Made by a program: the position numbers and the translations under genes. This document shows, one piece after another, positions 1 to 13,922 of a stretch of DNA of 64,000 nucleotides. Location of the stretch: the NCBI RefSeq assembly GCF_000835495.1, contig NW_015622543.1, positions 682,001-746,000 of the forward strand, written 5' to 3'. This DNA is from Cladophialophora immunda. Lineage: Eukaryota > Ascomycota > Eurotiomycetes > Chaetothyriales > Herpotrichiellaceae. The number at the start of each line of letters is the position of its first letter. The first letter of the stretch is position 1. The notes below the pieces were generated by a model. That model had not been told where the DNA came from. It searched no databases and saw nothing but the letters and a program-made list of their open reading frames with translations.

Positions 1-69
1 GCTCCAAGACAAGTTCGAGAATCTCGGAGCCCGCCTCATCCAAGATGTCGCCTCAAAGACGAACGAAGT

Positions 70-102
<33 letters not shown>

Positions 103-1474
103 CGCAAGCGCCATTTTCTCTGAAACCGTCAAGAACGTCGCTGCCGGGTGCAATCCTATGGACTTGAGAAGAGGTACACAGGCTGCTGTTGACGCAGTTG
201 TCGACTTCCTGCAGAAGAACAAGAAGGACATTACCACCAGTGCCGAAATCGCCCAGGTCGCGACCATCTCTGCCAACGGTGATACACATGTCGGTAACCT
301 CATCTCGAACGCCATGGAAAAGGTCGGCAAAGAGGGAGTTATTACGGTCAAGGAAGGCAAAACAATTGAGGACGAGCTCGAGGTTACTGAGGGCATGCGC
401 TTCGACCGCGGCTTTACCTCCCCCTACTTTATCACCGACACGAAGTCACAAAAGATCGAGTTTGAGAAGCCCTTGATCCTCCTTTCCGAGAAGAAGATCT
501 CTGCCGTGCAAGACATTATCCCCGCCCTCGAGGCGTCTACGCAAATGCGCCGACCTCTTGTGATCATTGCTGAGGATATTGATGGCGAAGCATTGGCTGT
601 CTGCATTCTCAACAAGCTTCGAGGCCAACTTCAAGTTGCGGCAGTCAAGGCCCCCGGTTTCGGCGACAACCGCAAGAGCATCCTTGGTGATATTGGTATC
701 CTGACCAACGCTACCGTCTTCACGGACGAACTGGATATCAAACTGGAAAAGGCCACCCCTGACATGCTGGGCTCGACCGGCAGCATCACCATCACCAAGG
801 AAGATACCATCATCCTGAACGGCGAAGGTAGCAAAGATGCCATCGCCCAGCGATGCGAGCAGATCCGTGGCGTCATGGCTGATCCCTCGACCTCAGAGTA
901 CGAGAAAGAGAAGCTTCAAGAGCGTCTTGCTAAACTGTCTGGCGGTGTCGCCGTCATCAAAGTCGGAGGAGCTTCTGAGGTCGAGGTGGGCGAGAAGAAG
1001 GATCGCGTCGTTGACGCTCTGAACGCTACTCGCGCTGCCGTCGAAGAGGGTATTTTGCCCGGTGGTGGTACTGCTTTGATTAAGGCTGCTGCAAATGCCC
1101 TCGGTGGTGTTCAGCCTTCCAACTTCGACCAACAACTTGGTGTCAGCATCATCAAGAACGCTATCACGCGACCTGCTCGGAGAATTGTTGAGAATGCTGG
1201 TCTGGAAGGCAGCGTCGTCGTCGGCAAGCTCATGGATGAATTCGGTTCTGACTTCAACAAGGGCTTTGACTCCGCCAACGGACAATATGTTGACATGCTG
1301 AGCAAGGGCATTGTCGATCCCCTCAAGGTCGTGCGCACTGCACTCGTTGATGCCTCTGGTGTCGCGTCTCTCCTGGGTACCACCGAAGTTGCGATTGTGG
1401 AGGCTGCAGAGGAGAAGCCTGCAATGCCTATGGGCGGCGGTATGGGCGGCATGGGAGGAATGGGCGGATTCTAA
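1..1474 (+). CDS. hsp60: Mitochondrial chaperonin Hsp60 (GroEL family), 5' end outside window
   Basis: This is the group I chaperonin of the mitochondrial matrix, which folds imported proteins in an ATP-driven double ring with Hsp10. The frame is open from base 2, so the gene begins left of the window; the mitochondrial presequence and the first part of the equatorial domain are missing. Visible are the ATP-binding [12 protein letters not shown] segment near the left edge, the apical domain, the late equatorial motif [11 protein letters not shown], and the GGM-rich tail ending in GGMGGF, which is typical of Hsp60/GroEL. No intron is seen in the visible part. Codon use is strongly biased, as expected of a highly expressed gene. 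Identification is secure from the motifs; only the 5' part is unknown. Confidence 0.97.
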
Positions 1475-2688
1475 GCAACATATCCTGAGTCGGATGGGGA
1501 GAGCTATGTCCAGCCCTCCCCACTCTTGCGCCTGACACTTGCAATTCTTCCTGCGTTCCAGCGACTTCCATTCGCACCTTTGGTATAGCAGCAATCCGCA
1601 GCATGACGCCCTCGGAGCCTCCTACCACCCGCCTCTCACAACCGCTCCCTTCCTCGAGAATCTCTTGACCTACATGGAAGGAGATTTGTTCAATCGGAAA
1701 AACGGTTGGTTTACCTCTTTGTACATTTTACGAATCTTGTTACATTACACTCCACTCAAGTTCGAAATCTTGTCTATCCTACACATCAGATCTTTGCTCC
1801 AGGGAGGGCATCAGGCCTAGAAAAAAAGATGGAATTGCTGCACTGCAGAGATGCTGGCGAGAGGGGTTGGTCGCTGATGGGCATGGAGATGACATGTAGA
1901 TCGAGTACCAGGGCGATGCACCAGCTACAGTGGTCTGGCATTGTATCATAGTTGTGGTTGTAGCCGTCCAGCTGTGCAGAAGATATCAGTGTAATAAAAC
2001 TCAAAAGTAATCAAAGCAAACAAGCTACTTGGTCCAAACTGTGAATTCCTCCCTAAGAATGGACATTGGACAATGGCAAGGCTGCGACTGAGCAAGGCTG
2101 AGCGAAAAGGCAAAGCAGTGGTTGGGCTCTTTGATCCAACGACAGACTTTCCATTCTGGCAATAGAACAACAGCTTTGAAATCATAACAAGCTTCCCGTC
2201 GAAGGAGCAGGATTCATCCATCAGATGCTCGCCAGATGAAACATCTCGTCCAGTTGCTGCGCTCCATGAACACCCACTGGTTGTTGTTGGGACACCAGAA
2301 ATTTCCCCATCCGGACATCGGTGATGGCTTGAGAGATGAACTCACCTTGACTTTGTTCGCCCTTGGAGCCCGCCCTCGTTGCCTGAGATGTCCAAATCAA
2401 AGCTTGAGGAACATCAGCCCATGAGATGAAGGTGAGTAATTGACTGTGCTTACCAACCCACGGATGAACAGTGTTGTCGGAAGAGCGTAGTGCTCGACTG
2501 CGAGGCCTGCAAAGCACCTCACGCTTGACCGAATGCCTCAATTCGAGTGACTAAACGCAAGATATCATTTCTACTATTAGTATGCGTGCTCTGCCCCGTC
2601 CCCGATCGGTCAAGTTTTCGCTCGACACTCTCCTTTGCCTACTGTCTTTACCGCATCTCAGGTCTCGCCGTCCAAATTTCCGCTGGCA
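1475..2688. other. Intergenic region, 3' of hsp60 and 5' of the SMP-30-like gene
   Basis: About 1.2 kb without a convincing gene. The open frames on both strands are short, lack family motifs and mostly begin at non-ATG codons. It should hold the hsp60 3' UTR and the promoter of the gene at 2689. No repeat or RNA gene was recognised. Confidence 0.5.
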
Positions 2689-3930
2689 ATGGCTTCCTCC
2701 ATCACCACGGAGGACAACAATCCTCCCGTACACATTACAGGAACGCTCCCTGAAAAGCCCGCAGGGTACACCACGATAGCGACCTTCCGTCCCGGCTCCT
2801 TCCTCGAGAACCTTGCCGTGCGCCGCGACGGCTCGATCCTCGCGTCTGACATGCTGAGTGGAAGTATCTGGTATATCAACCCTCATGCAGCGGATGGAGA
2901 CACGCAGGGGACTGTGGAGTTGGTTCACAAATTTGAGCTCGAAGACGCTCAGGCCGAGGAGCCGTTGGCCGGCAACGTGGCTGAGGAAGGAGAAGGCGAA
3001 AGTCATGGGTCCTATGCACCGACTCCGGCCGCGGAAGCGATCGTCGAATCCCCCACCGAGCCAGACTTGTTCTACCTGTTCTCTGGCATCCACGGCAAGA
3101 AGGGGACATGGTGGGTCTACGAGCTGGACATGCGCCCCTTCATCCCAGCGCCAAAACGCGCAGAGGGCGCAACCACCGGCGAAGAAGTGCCGCATCAAGC
3201 CCAAGTCAGGCGTCTCGCTCCCGTTCCCACCGTGACATGGCTCAACGGGGGCACCGCTCTCCCTCACCCCTCGGAACCCTTGATCTTGATGGCCGAGTCG
3301 TACCAAGGGCGCTTGTACTCCTACAACATCAAGACCGGAAGCGTGGACGTCTGGCTTGAGCACGCGCTCTTGGGCAAGATGACGACAAGGCCGCCTTGGC
3401 CGGGCGTCAATGGGATCAAGTACCACCACGACGGGAGGGATGGCTGGGTCTACTTCACGAACTCGGACCGGGCAGTCTTGGGACGAGCGCGGGTGAGCCA
3501 CCAAGGTGATAGGCCAGTCGCGGCCCGCACTCCAGAGGGCGAGAAGCTCCAGATTGATATCCTTGCGAGCGGCTGCGGTGGCGACGACCTGTGCCTCGAC
3601 GGGGATGGGAGTATCTATGTCGCGACGAACCCGATGGATACCGTGCTGAAGTTTCCACAACTTGCATCTTCCACCAGTGCTGGTGATCAGCCCGAACGTC
3701 AAGTCATTCTCGGCCTCCGCAGACCTCAGTTGTCTCCTAAAGAAGATACATCGGTGCTGAACCCTGATTCTGGTTTCGAGATCGACCCTGACACAACAGG
3801 TCCTACAGCAGTGGCCTTCGGAACCACGGCATCCGACAAGAAGGATCTCTACGTTGTCACGAATGGTGGGATCATTAATCCGCTGGACGGGGTTGTCAGG
3901 GAGGCGCGAGTCTTGAGAGTCCATCTCTAG
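2689..3930 (+). CDS. SMP-30/gluconolactonase-like beta-propeller protein
   Basis: A single-exon protein of 413 residues with the look of a six-bladed beta-propeller of the SMP-30/gluconolactonase/LRE-like group: repeated blade-like segments (FLENLAVRRDGS, SGSIWYINP, GRLYSYNIKTG, VNGIKYHHDGRDGWVYFTNSD, LCLDGDGSIYVATNP). Family members bind a divalent metal in the central channel and hydrolyse lactones or related esters, but many fungal members have no assigned substrate. I chose ATG 2689 (MASSITT); the frame is open further upstream only from a TTG codon. No signal peptide or membrane segment is seen, so a cytosolic location is likely. The large antisense open frame opposite it is a GC-bias shadow. 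Function beyond the fold is not assigned. Confidence 0.8.
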   Translation: MASSITTEDNNPPVHITGTLPEKPAGYTTIATFRPGSFLENLAVRRDGSILASDMLSGSIWYINPHAADGDTQGTVELVHKFELEDAQAEEPLAGNVAEEGEGESHGSYAPTPAAEAIVESPTEPDLFYLFSGIHGKKGTWWVYELDMRPFIPAPKRAEGATTGEEVPHQAQVRRLAPVPTVTWLNGGTALPHPSEPLILMAESYQGRLYSYNIKTGSVDVWLEHALLGKMTTRPPWPGVNGIKYHHDGRDGWVYFTNSDRAVLGRARVSHQGDRPVAARTPEGEKLQIDILASGCGGDDLCLDGDGSIYVATNPMDTVLKFPQLASSTSAGDQPERQVILGLRRPQLSPKEDTSVLNPDSGFEIDPDTTGPTAVAFGTTASDKKDLYVVTNGGIINPLDGVVREARVLRVHL

Positions 3931-4244
3931 CTTTCCGATGTCGAGAGCTAGGCTTATTAGTCCGTGTGGAGAGGTTGTTACAGTAGAAGACGCAGCCAAA
4001 TATCGACGTAGCGGCATGTCCGTAAGCCCTTGGATGATCTCAAGCAGGCCACCTCTCTCTCGACAGTCCTTATTTGATCCCCGAAGAGGGGGCTAGTGAG
4101 GCTGTTATAGATAACATAGCTGCCTTGTTCTATCACGGTGGTCGTCGAGTCGTCACCAGGAACTCCCTTTCACACCCAACGTCTTCATCCCTTCTTGCGT
4201 GCCGACACCATGACACCCATCCCCGCGCGCCCTTTGCCTCCTCC
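3931..4244. other. Convergent intergenic spacer
   Basis: About 310 bases between two genes that end facing each other. It should contain both 3' UTRs. No gene, repeat or RNA element was seen. Confidence 0.5.
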
Positions 4245-6264
4245 CTACTCGTGTGCCTCGACCATCCCGATGGCCGCCAGATTCAGGCCAGGCCAATGCC
4301 TCTTGCCCCAGAGAACCCAATAGGCCAGCGAGCAGAGCACGACGAACGCGTATATGGGCAGCGCGTAGTTCATGTTCGTGCCCGTGACGGGCAAGGTGGT
4401 CGGGAAGGGCAGCCACACGCTCAAGTAGACGGTCCAGCACAGGGCGAAGACGTTGACCGGCGTGGCCCAGCCGGGCCACATGCGCCAGCCGCCGTAGGGC
4501 ACGGCCGCGCCGGCCTCGGCGGACAGCCGGCCCGTCAGGCGGGCGTGCAGGATGCACGCGATGGCGATGATGTACGAGGTGTACAGCCCCAGGGAGGAGA
4601 GGGCGGTGAAGGCGCTGAACGCGGTGCCCGTGGTGGAGCCGATCTCAAAGAGCGACAGGAGGCACACGATGACGATGGGGAGCCACGTCGCGTTCGTCGG
4701 GACGTGGCGTTTGCGGTCAATCTTTGGGGTCGCAGCCACGTAAATATCACGAAACCCAGCTTAAGAAAAGAAAATAGGGCAAGAAAGGAGGCAGGTCGAG
4801 AGTTACTCACCACTGCAAGCCATCGCGGCAGAGCCCCGTCTCGAGCCCACGCCCAGGTGATTCGCGAAACCGAAGCAACGCTGGCAGCGACCACGAAGTA
4901 GGTGATGATAATCAGCCCAGACACCATCGCGTTCGCGGCCGCCATCGACCCCGTCGCGTTCAGACAGATGGGGATGATGGGGTAAGACGCGTCCAAGGCA
5001 TCGTCCAGGTTGCCCAGGCAATACAGCAGGACGAGGATGATGCTGAATGCCATGACGCCGTTGATGACGATGGTCAGGATCATGGAGCGCGGGACGGCGT
5101 GTTTCGCTCGCCGGACCTCTTCCGACATGTGAACGACACCGTCGAATCCTTCGGGGTGGTTACATATGTTAGAGGAGACTCTCGCACCAAGCCAAAAAAA
5201 AGGGGGTAGGATGGCCGTCTTGCAACTGACCGATAAAACCCCACGCCGGTACCAGCATGCCCAGGTTGAACGCGACGAAGCTGCTCCGGTCCCAGCCAGA
5301 CAGGATCGAGTCGGTGAAGAAGACAAAGTGCGAGTCGTGCTTGGGCGCCAGGGCGGCCAGCACCACGACGAAGATGACGAACAGGATGACGTGCAGGATG
5401 CCCGAGGCAAGCTCGAGCCAGGGCACCAGCCAGAAGGTGTACGTGTTGATGAGCCCGCAGCTGATCAGCAGAGCCCACATGATGAACGTCAGATGCCACC
5501 TCTGGGCCGTATACCCTGGCACGTTCTCCGCGATCAGGGCTTGCAAGAGCGCAGCCTCGCCCGAGGTGCTGCCCGCCAGAGCAGAGACCCAGGCGAACCA
5601 AGTCACCCAACCTATGCCTCGGGTCAGTGGCGGGAAAGTCGTTTGGCTGCACAGCGGTCGATCAGAGAGGCAGAGGCGCGCACCTTGCATCCAGGTAATG
5701 AATCTCCTCGAGCCCTCGGGGGCCATGATATGGGTCCAATGGTACTGCGCCCCGGCGATCGGGAGGATCGAGCCCAGCTCGGCCATCGAATATGCTTGGG
5801 CAAGAGAGCCGATGACCACGGCGATACAGCCCCAGAAGAGCGACTGCGGGCCGCCGTTCCAGAAGGTGGCCGAGATGTTACTGTCCCGAACATGGTCAGA
5901 CGGTAATCATCCTCCTTCACCGCCACGAAGCAAGGATGGCTTGGGGAATGACACAGAGAGGCGACGAACATGGCCATGACTTCCCAAGACTCCATAAAGG
6001 TCAACGAAAAGGCGAGCAGCTGGGCGAAACTGAAGAGCCGCTGGCTCGATGGGTCAGCGTCTCTTCTCTGGCGGCTGTGCAGGGAGCGAGAAGGGCATCT
6101 ACCCTCAGAGAAGTGCCATGGCCATCGACCGTGGCGGATGGAAACGCCTGCGCGACGTTCTTCTCCGAATACCCCGGTGTTTTCGCATCGTGGGTGATGG
6201 AATCGCCCGAGTCCTGTCCAGGGTCGATCGTCTCTAGAACATCTGTCTTGTCTAAGTTTGCCAT
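4245..6264 (-). CDS. APC-superfamily amino acid/GABA/choline permease
   Basis: A plasma-membrane transporter of the fungal amino acid/choline (ACT, Uga4/Hnm1-like) family. Six exons can be joined in frame: 6264-6103, 6040-5970, 5880-5684, 5611-5231, 5148-4811 and 4721-4245, giving 541 residues. The order of motifs is that of the family: a hydrophilic N-terminus, FSLTFMESWEVMA at the first membrane helix, the WNGGPQSLFWG segment, SMAELGSILPIAGAQYHW, a loop with FDGVVHMSEEV, then ARDGALPRWLAV before the last helices. About 12 hydrophobic segments are visible. Introns are 62-89 nt with CTGAC or CTAAC branch sequences just before the acceptor. Homologues import amino acids, GABA or choline by proton symport; the substrate cannot be told from sequence by eye. 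Nothing links it functionally to its neighbours. Confidence 0.88.
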
Positions 6265-7220
6265 GTTGGATGCGCCCGCTGATAGGTAGTAGCGAGGTAG
6301 ATATGATCGAGAGTGATAGAAAGGAAAACAGGAGGTTGAATCAAAACGAAGTCACGCCTGCGGGAGATGGCCGATCATACTTTAGAGCGAGCTCCAGGCC
6401 CCCAGATATGAAGCAAAGATACTCGGGGGTACGACGAAAAGCCTGACCCGCATGCTATACGGTAGTTGACGGCGGGATGGGTACACTGCGCCAAAAGACG
6501 GGCACAAAAGATCCATGGATAGTCCAGGCCAAGCCAACGGCCAAGGAGCTTGAGCGGCGCGAGAAAACACGAAGCAGCATCAGGGCCATTGATACACCGT
6601 GACACCTCAGATAGGGCGAGGTGCTGCAGGGCTATCGAGGGTTGCATTTGGAGGCGAAGATCCCTTAGAGGCGGCGGTGGAGGAGATACGGAGCGCCGTG
6701 GACGAGTAACGAGGCGAGTGGGAAGCTGCCCAATCATGCTAGACGGCGCATGGGATTGAGCTTCACTTGGAGGATGGCGCCTAGTTGATAAAGCGCATCT
6801 TCCCATGCTGGGGTCATCCAGGTCGGATGTACATAGTCGATCACACATTAAGGAAAAGAGGAATCGAAGGACCAAACAAGATGCGGACGGCGCCTCGGGT
6901 CGGAAGCAGGTCCATTCCAAGGTTTGATCTAAAGCATCCTGACCAGCCGCATTTGGCAGCTTGGTAGATACGGCCGTGGCCCTGCAGACGAGATGGGACA
7001 GCACTGTGGTGTCGCTGATGACCTTGGACGCCGTGCTTTTCCATCATACCAATTCCAAGCAGCCTGCTGGCCATCTTCTCAAGATCCAAGAACGCAAAGG
7101 ATCGAGACGAGACGAGTAGCTGCCGGTCATGCAATGCTGTTCTTATCGACGAAGGACGTCTTTTGAGCGCGCTCGTGGTCGGCCTCGATTTGGTTAAATG
7201 AGCTGAGAGACTGTCCATTC
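6265..7220. other. Intergenic region upstream of the permease
   Basis: Roughly 950 bases. Overlapping minus-strand open frames exist (one of 209 codons), but they have low-complexity, Pro/Ser/Leu-rich translations with no recognisable domain. The stretch next to 7220 could hold an extra 3' exon of the small Myb-like gene. Otherwise it is promoter sequence for the permease. Confidence 0.4.
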
Positions 7221-7819
7221 TTAGCATGATCGATCAGCTGGCGACAAATGAATAACCTTACCAGCCTGGTCATTGTCAGCGCTCTCTTCCATATCGACGT
7301 CCACGCCACGATCAAGGACAGAGCTTGCAACGATGCCGTCTTTCTCTTTTCCTTCTTTCTGTTGTTGCAGTCTCGGGACAACCACAGCTGTTGCATTGGC
7401 ACCCGTAGCATTGTATCCGTCTTGCCGCTCCTTAGACATAATTCGCGCTCTCTTCGCAGGCTGCTTCGACGCGTCCGCATTCTGTGCCCTCTCATGCTTT
7501 CGCTTCTTCCGGTCCTGTCGAAGCTGCTCCTCCTCGTTAATCGCGCAGCGACACCCAAGCTGCCGGGCAAGCTTCTTGCTCAGACGTATCTGTTGATACA
7601 AGCAGCTGTGAGACACATGTTAGACACAAACAGCCACTCCGTTCACGGCAGGGAGACTTGCAACAGCGATTCGGCATCTGTACCCATTTCATTTGCTATC
7701 GCCTCAAAGGTCTCGTTCTTGAATTTCAGGTTTAGGCTGCGCAAGAGCTTCAACATCAGGAGGCAAGTCTCCTTGATTTGTGTCGAGCCCTTGCAGAAGC
7801 AGGCTTCGGAGTCTGCCAT
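7221..7819 (-). CDS. Small Myb/SANT-like nuclear protein (outlying member of the array)
   Basis: A predicted protein of 176 residues from two exons (7819-7658 and 7589-7221, intron 68 nt, phase 0). The first 70 residues show the three-helix pattern shared with the genes at 16-27 kb: CLLMLKLLRSL, then ETFEAIANEMG, then a basic helix LSKKLARQLG. A long acidic/basic tail follows with a possible nuclear signal (RKKRKHERAQ and KQPAKRARI). Family members are presumed DNA-binding nuclear proteins; no target is known. I used ATG 7819 because the upstream in-frame codon is only TTG. The 3' end is uncertain: a GTAAGG donor at about 7262 could join to a short extra exon near 7200, replacing the last 12 residues. 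Assignment rests on pattern similarity only. Confidence 0.55.
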
Positions 7820-9485
7820 ATCGAAGGCTTGCAAATGGCCCCGGAGCCTGAAATGATGCTCTAGGCAGGACCAGTTTGATAGACGAAATCCTCAAAAGAG
7901 AGGTTTGGATGGTGATTTCTAAGTTGGAATGGCTGATCGAGTAGAGTGAATATGTGATCAATCTTAGATTCGACATAGTCGCCAGGAGGGCAGCTATACC
8001 GAGATACACACCAGCTTCACTTCATTGTCGTGTTTCCGACACTTCGATCTGCGTCAACATGGGATGTGTGTCTAGCAGAGACAAGAGATCCTCTGACAAC
8101 TTGCATTGTTCAAGCAGCTCAAAGAGCTGTCCCTCGTCCAGGTCTTGAATTGGATCCTCTGCTCCCGTGAATGCTTCTCCGCGTCGACGCATCGCTTCGG
8201 GCTGTAGCTCACACATTTCAGTTCATTTGCAACGCACCACGGCACATCAGTATCACGGAATGGAAATGCAAGCGCTGAGGAAAAACCGTCTTGGTTCTTG
8301 CGGTGGAGCGGCGGGCCCGATCCGCAATCCACGTTTAGCCTTTGCGCGCCGCCTCGGACCTGGACCGCCGTAACTCATGGCGCAGACAGGTGCAAGCAGC
8401 TATCTTCTCAGCCCAGTGGTGATTGATTCTCCTTTGTTGCTGGATTTCCTCTTTCTCAGACATGTCGTCTCTGTCCTCAGCATAGGGAGGCACGGTCTTC
8501 GCATGGTCTGGGCAGGATTGCAGCCAAAACAACCGAGCCCGTGCCATCCCAAGGGCTGCACTTATGCTTTGCATGCTAATATATATTTAGGACCACTATC
8601 TTCCCCAACCTGCGACACAGGATGCAAGCTGTTGTCCAGTCATCCTTCAATACAGACCTCCTGTGTTTCCGCGTGGCCAAACGACGACAGGCTCGACATC
8701 TAGCCAAGGTCGAAGTATGTGGTGGAAGACGAGGAGGAAATGGTAGAGTTCAGTTCGATCTTTCTCGTTCATGAGAAAGTCTGCGGCGTTAGTGGACACA
8801 CGCAAGCTGAGAAGTGGTGACGCTTTTATGCAATGAAAGACACGAAGACCGCGCCTTGCACAGGCTGGCCAAACTGTGCGCCGCCTGTCGAGTGAAAGCG
8901 CAGGGAAAGAGGCAGAATGTGATTGAACGATGGATGTGGAGGTTTGAAATGCGCAGGACGAAACAGCAGAAACAGCAGAACCAGCAGGACTCGTTCAATA
9001 CCTATTCCAACTCCCCCGAGCGCTACCAGAAGACAGGTTACTATGCAAGGATATAGGCCTCGCTGTCTTGAGGAAATTCAATACAAGATCCATCAATTGT
9101 CTCTTCGTTCCCCCATGCTCACTCATATGTTTCTTCACGAGGAGATCTATGAACATTTCGGGCGATTGAACCTCATCTGCCTGCAGAGCGATATGCAGCA
9201 TTGTTCAGTAAGCAGCGACGCGTTTTGTTAGCAACACAGATTACGCAGACGAACGCGAAATAGCAACAAGCGGAAATTTTGATCTCAGGAATAAAAGGAG
9301 GATGTTCAATGTACAAGTTTCCTGCTCCTCTTTCTTCAAAGGCGCAGTCCTCGGCTTCTAACTTCTTCACCCCCCCTGCACTTTTCACACCCAGCACTCG
9401 AGACAATGCTCTGCGAATAAAGCTTGTTTCGCTCTTGCATTACAATCTCGTGCCCTGTATCTCTCCACCCCTTCTCGCGACAAAG
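7820..9485. other. Gene-poor interval
   Basis: About 1.7 kb upstream of the small Myb-like gene and downstream of the ATP synthase beta gene. Only short open frames are present (the best about 100 codons), none with a recognised domain. I see no RNA gene or repeat. Confidence 0.4.
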
Positions 9486-11578
<2,093 letters not shown>

Positions 11579-12105
11579 GCTTGCGGATGAACGAGAAGGT
11601 GGAAGATGGAAAGGTAGAGGGGAGAGTTGGTGTGGGATCAGGAGCAAAGTGAAGAAACTTGAGGTCAGGAATCAAAGTTGCTGTTCATTGAGCTCGGGTT
11701 TGCGCTATGCCTAATCGGGAACTGCCATTAGACCCCGGCAAGGCCCGATCTTCCAGTATGTGCCTCGTCAATTTTCGAGGCCATCCCATCAGACACATAC
11801 TCGGCACGGAAAATCAAGAAATTATTAGGGGCTTAGGACGAGTTGTCAGCGACTTGAAGTACGAAGAATCTGAGAAACGGCTTTGTGCTATCGATTCCAA
11901 TCACCGTCCGTGTTAATCTATGTACAATCTCACGAACCAGAGAGCGCCCGAAAAGCACAGCCGCAGGGAATGTTGTTGATTTTTTTTTGTATTCACAAAA
12001 CACAATGAGATCCCTGCTTTCTGGAGATACTAGTCACAGTACAAAAAGACCGCCATCTGCGCTGGCGCAAGCCTGCATGTCTTTGCCCCTCTACACCACC
12101 GTCGG
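11579..12105. other. Intergenic region between atp2 promoter and cox5 3' end
   Basis: About 530 bases. It should contain the atp2 promoter on the right side of that gene and the cox5 3' UTR, including a T-rich run near 11978. No gene seen. Confidence 0.45.
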
Positions 12106-12966
12106 TCACTCATCCGGTTCAAGCTTGATGCCCTGGGCCTTAGCAGATTTGCTTTGAACGAAGCCTGGGCCAGTGTATCCTTCACGGCTGATACCATACA
12201 TAGGATTACTCTTCTCGGACTGTAGACGGGCTTGTCAGCTTGGCTCTTGACCAAGAGGGAACCTGGCGAGGCCATCCTGGGATTCGTGGCAACCTCATAG
12301 CAGTATTGACTCACCTTGAGATATTCGTTGGTAGCTTCTTGCCATTCCTTGGTCATGGTTCGTGGAGGAGGTCTTGCCATAGAATGGATGAGCATGAACG
12401 TAGCCAACGATATTCCAAGGCCAACTGCCGTATAAAGCCACACTTTGGTCCATTCGCCCGGGGCTGCCTCAGCACGTGGTCCGTGAGGTCCAAATGCAAT
12501 CCACCAGGCTATAAAACATCAGTAAGGATTTCTCCAGCTTTGTCTCATGCTTTCTTCCATGAGAGCGGCGCGAATCCAAGCTCCATTAAGCATAGCATCT
12601 CCATGCCGCGCTCCTCCGGGAAAGACAGGGCCGGTACGTACCAGCTTTCTTTTCCTGCAAAGTCATCTCATTCCAATCAACCTTCATACGATCTCTCAAT
12701 TGCATCCATAGTTCAGCCTGCTCTTGTGGCGGCATTGCTTCCCATCTCTTCTCAATTCCGGCGAGGGTAGGGTTGGAGATGGCATGAGCTGATCGCATCT
12801 GGGACTGGCTAGTCATGGGAGGGAGCTGTTGGGTAGCTGCAAAAGTCGGAGCCAAGGACTGCGCTGAGGATCGGAAGCATCGAATCGAGGGAGAAGTAAT
12901 TCGCGTGCATGCTGTCGAGGTGCTGGTTGAAGCACGAGCTGCACGGGGTAAGGAGCGGAGATACAT
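12106..12966 (-). CDS. cox5: Cytochrome c oxidase subunit 5 (mammalian COX IV homologue), mitochondrial
   Basis: A nuclear-coded subunit of respiratory complex IV in the inner mitochondrial membrane. Three exons join in frame to about 205 residues. The N-terminus (MYLRSLPRAARASTSTST) is a basic, hydroxylated mitochondrial presequence. The mature part has the family block AISNPTLAGIEKRWEAMPPQEQAELW and LRDRMKVDWNEMTLQEKKA, then WWIAFGPHGPR, one membrane helix (VWLYTAVGLGISLATFMLI) and the C-terminal YGISREGYTGPGFVQ. Introns lie after LQEKKA and after ATNEYLK. ATG 12966 is chosen because it begins the presequence; longer upstream frames lack it. Secure identification. Confidence 0.93.
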
Positions 12967-13922
12967 CTTGCTGGAAGGATGAGAAATTCGATCAATGCAT
13001 ACGAAAGTCGACCGTTGAATACCCTGCCTAAGCCTGGAGCTCGGCGGCCGCTGTCGTAGCAGGTTGGTTGTGAGTTGAACCTGGAAGATGCGAGAACAGT
13101 TGTCTGAGGTCGTTGCTTCAGGATCAAGTTCAATCACAATTGCAGAGGATTCGCTAGCTCTCTGGCCTTGGCACGGCGTAAAATTACCGCTACATCAGCC
13201 TTCCATCACCCCACACACTCCCGCTTGGTATCGTGTACATCAGCCTTGGAACATGATCTACGGATACATGGGTTACTTTTTGAAAATTATCAATTGTTGC
13301 ATCTTTGCGGCTTAACTCACACGGGACCAAGCATTCGTATGCATACCTAGGTATCTAGACATTACCTACCCAGTAGATACGAAGTAATATCGCTGCTTGT
13401 TATGCCGCAGTACTCAGAAATACCAAAATTACGACTCCGATCAGCTGCAGTGTGGCATCAGATGTGAAGCCAAGAAGTCGGATCAAATGGACGCATGCGC
13501 ATAATATCGTGCCAGAGACATGCAGGGAGGTGTACACTCAAAGAAGTGGAATCAATCGAGGCGAACAAGCACACATTGACGGAAGGCAGTATCAGTCATA
13601 TTGGGTTCCGTCCTTGCTGCAGACCACACCAGATTCACATTGAAAGGCTCGAAGTTTTGAGACATGAGAAAATGCTGTGAGTTTTGGTTCGAGACGATCT
13701 ATCTCGGTCGTTCAACGTTGCAGTGTTCTATCTTCGTCACAGCTTCATCAAATGTCGGGCGTGCTCCAACGGCGCATACTCAACCTGTGTGCCATGCTCG
13801 GCTCGTCAGAAGATGTGCCCTTTCTTCCTGGTACCACAAGACCAAGATGTATCTTGTGATAAACGTGTTCTGTTGCTGGTACGTCGAAGTGTTGTCCAAC
13901 GCCATCCACTGTCATTTTGTTC
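12967..13922. other. cox5 promoter / cofilin downstream region
   Basis: About 950 bases, AT-richer in its middle. Overlapping short plus-strand frames near 13660-13950 share no domain. No RNA gene was recognised. Confidence 0.4.

Noticed and set aside
2551..4017. 488-codon open frame on the minus strand opposite the SMP-30-like gene
   Set aside because: Antisense shadow in GC-rich coding DNA; Arg/Cys-rich translation with no domain, whereas the plus strand has clear beta-propeller blades.
6375..7004. 209-codon minus-strand frame upstream of the permease
   Set aside because: Low-complexity translation, no motif; lies where the permease promoter must be.
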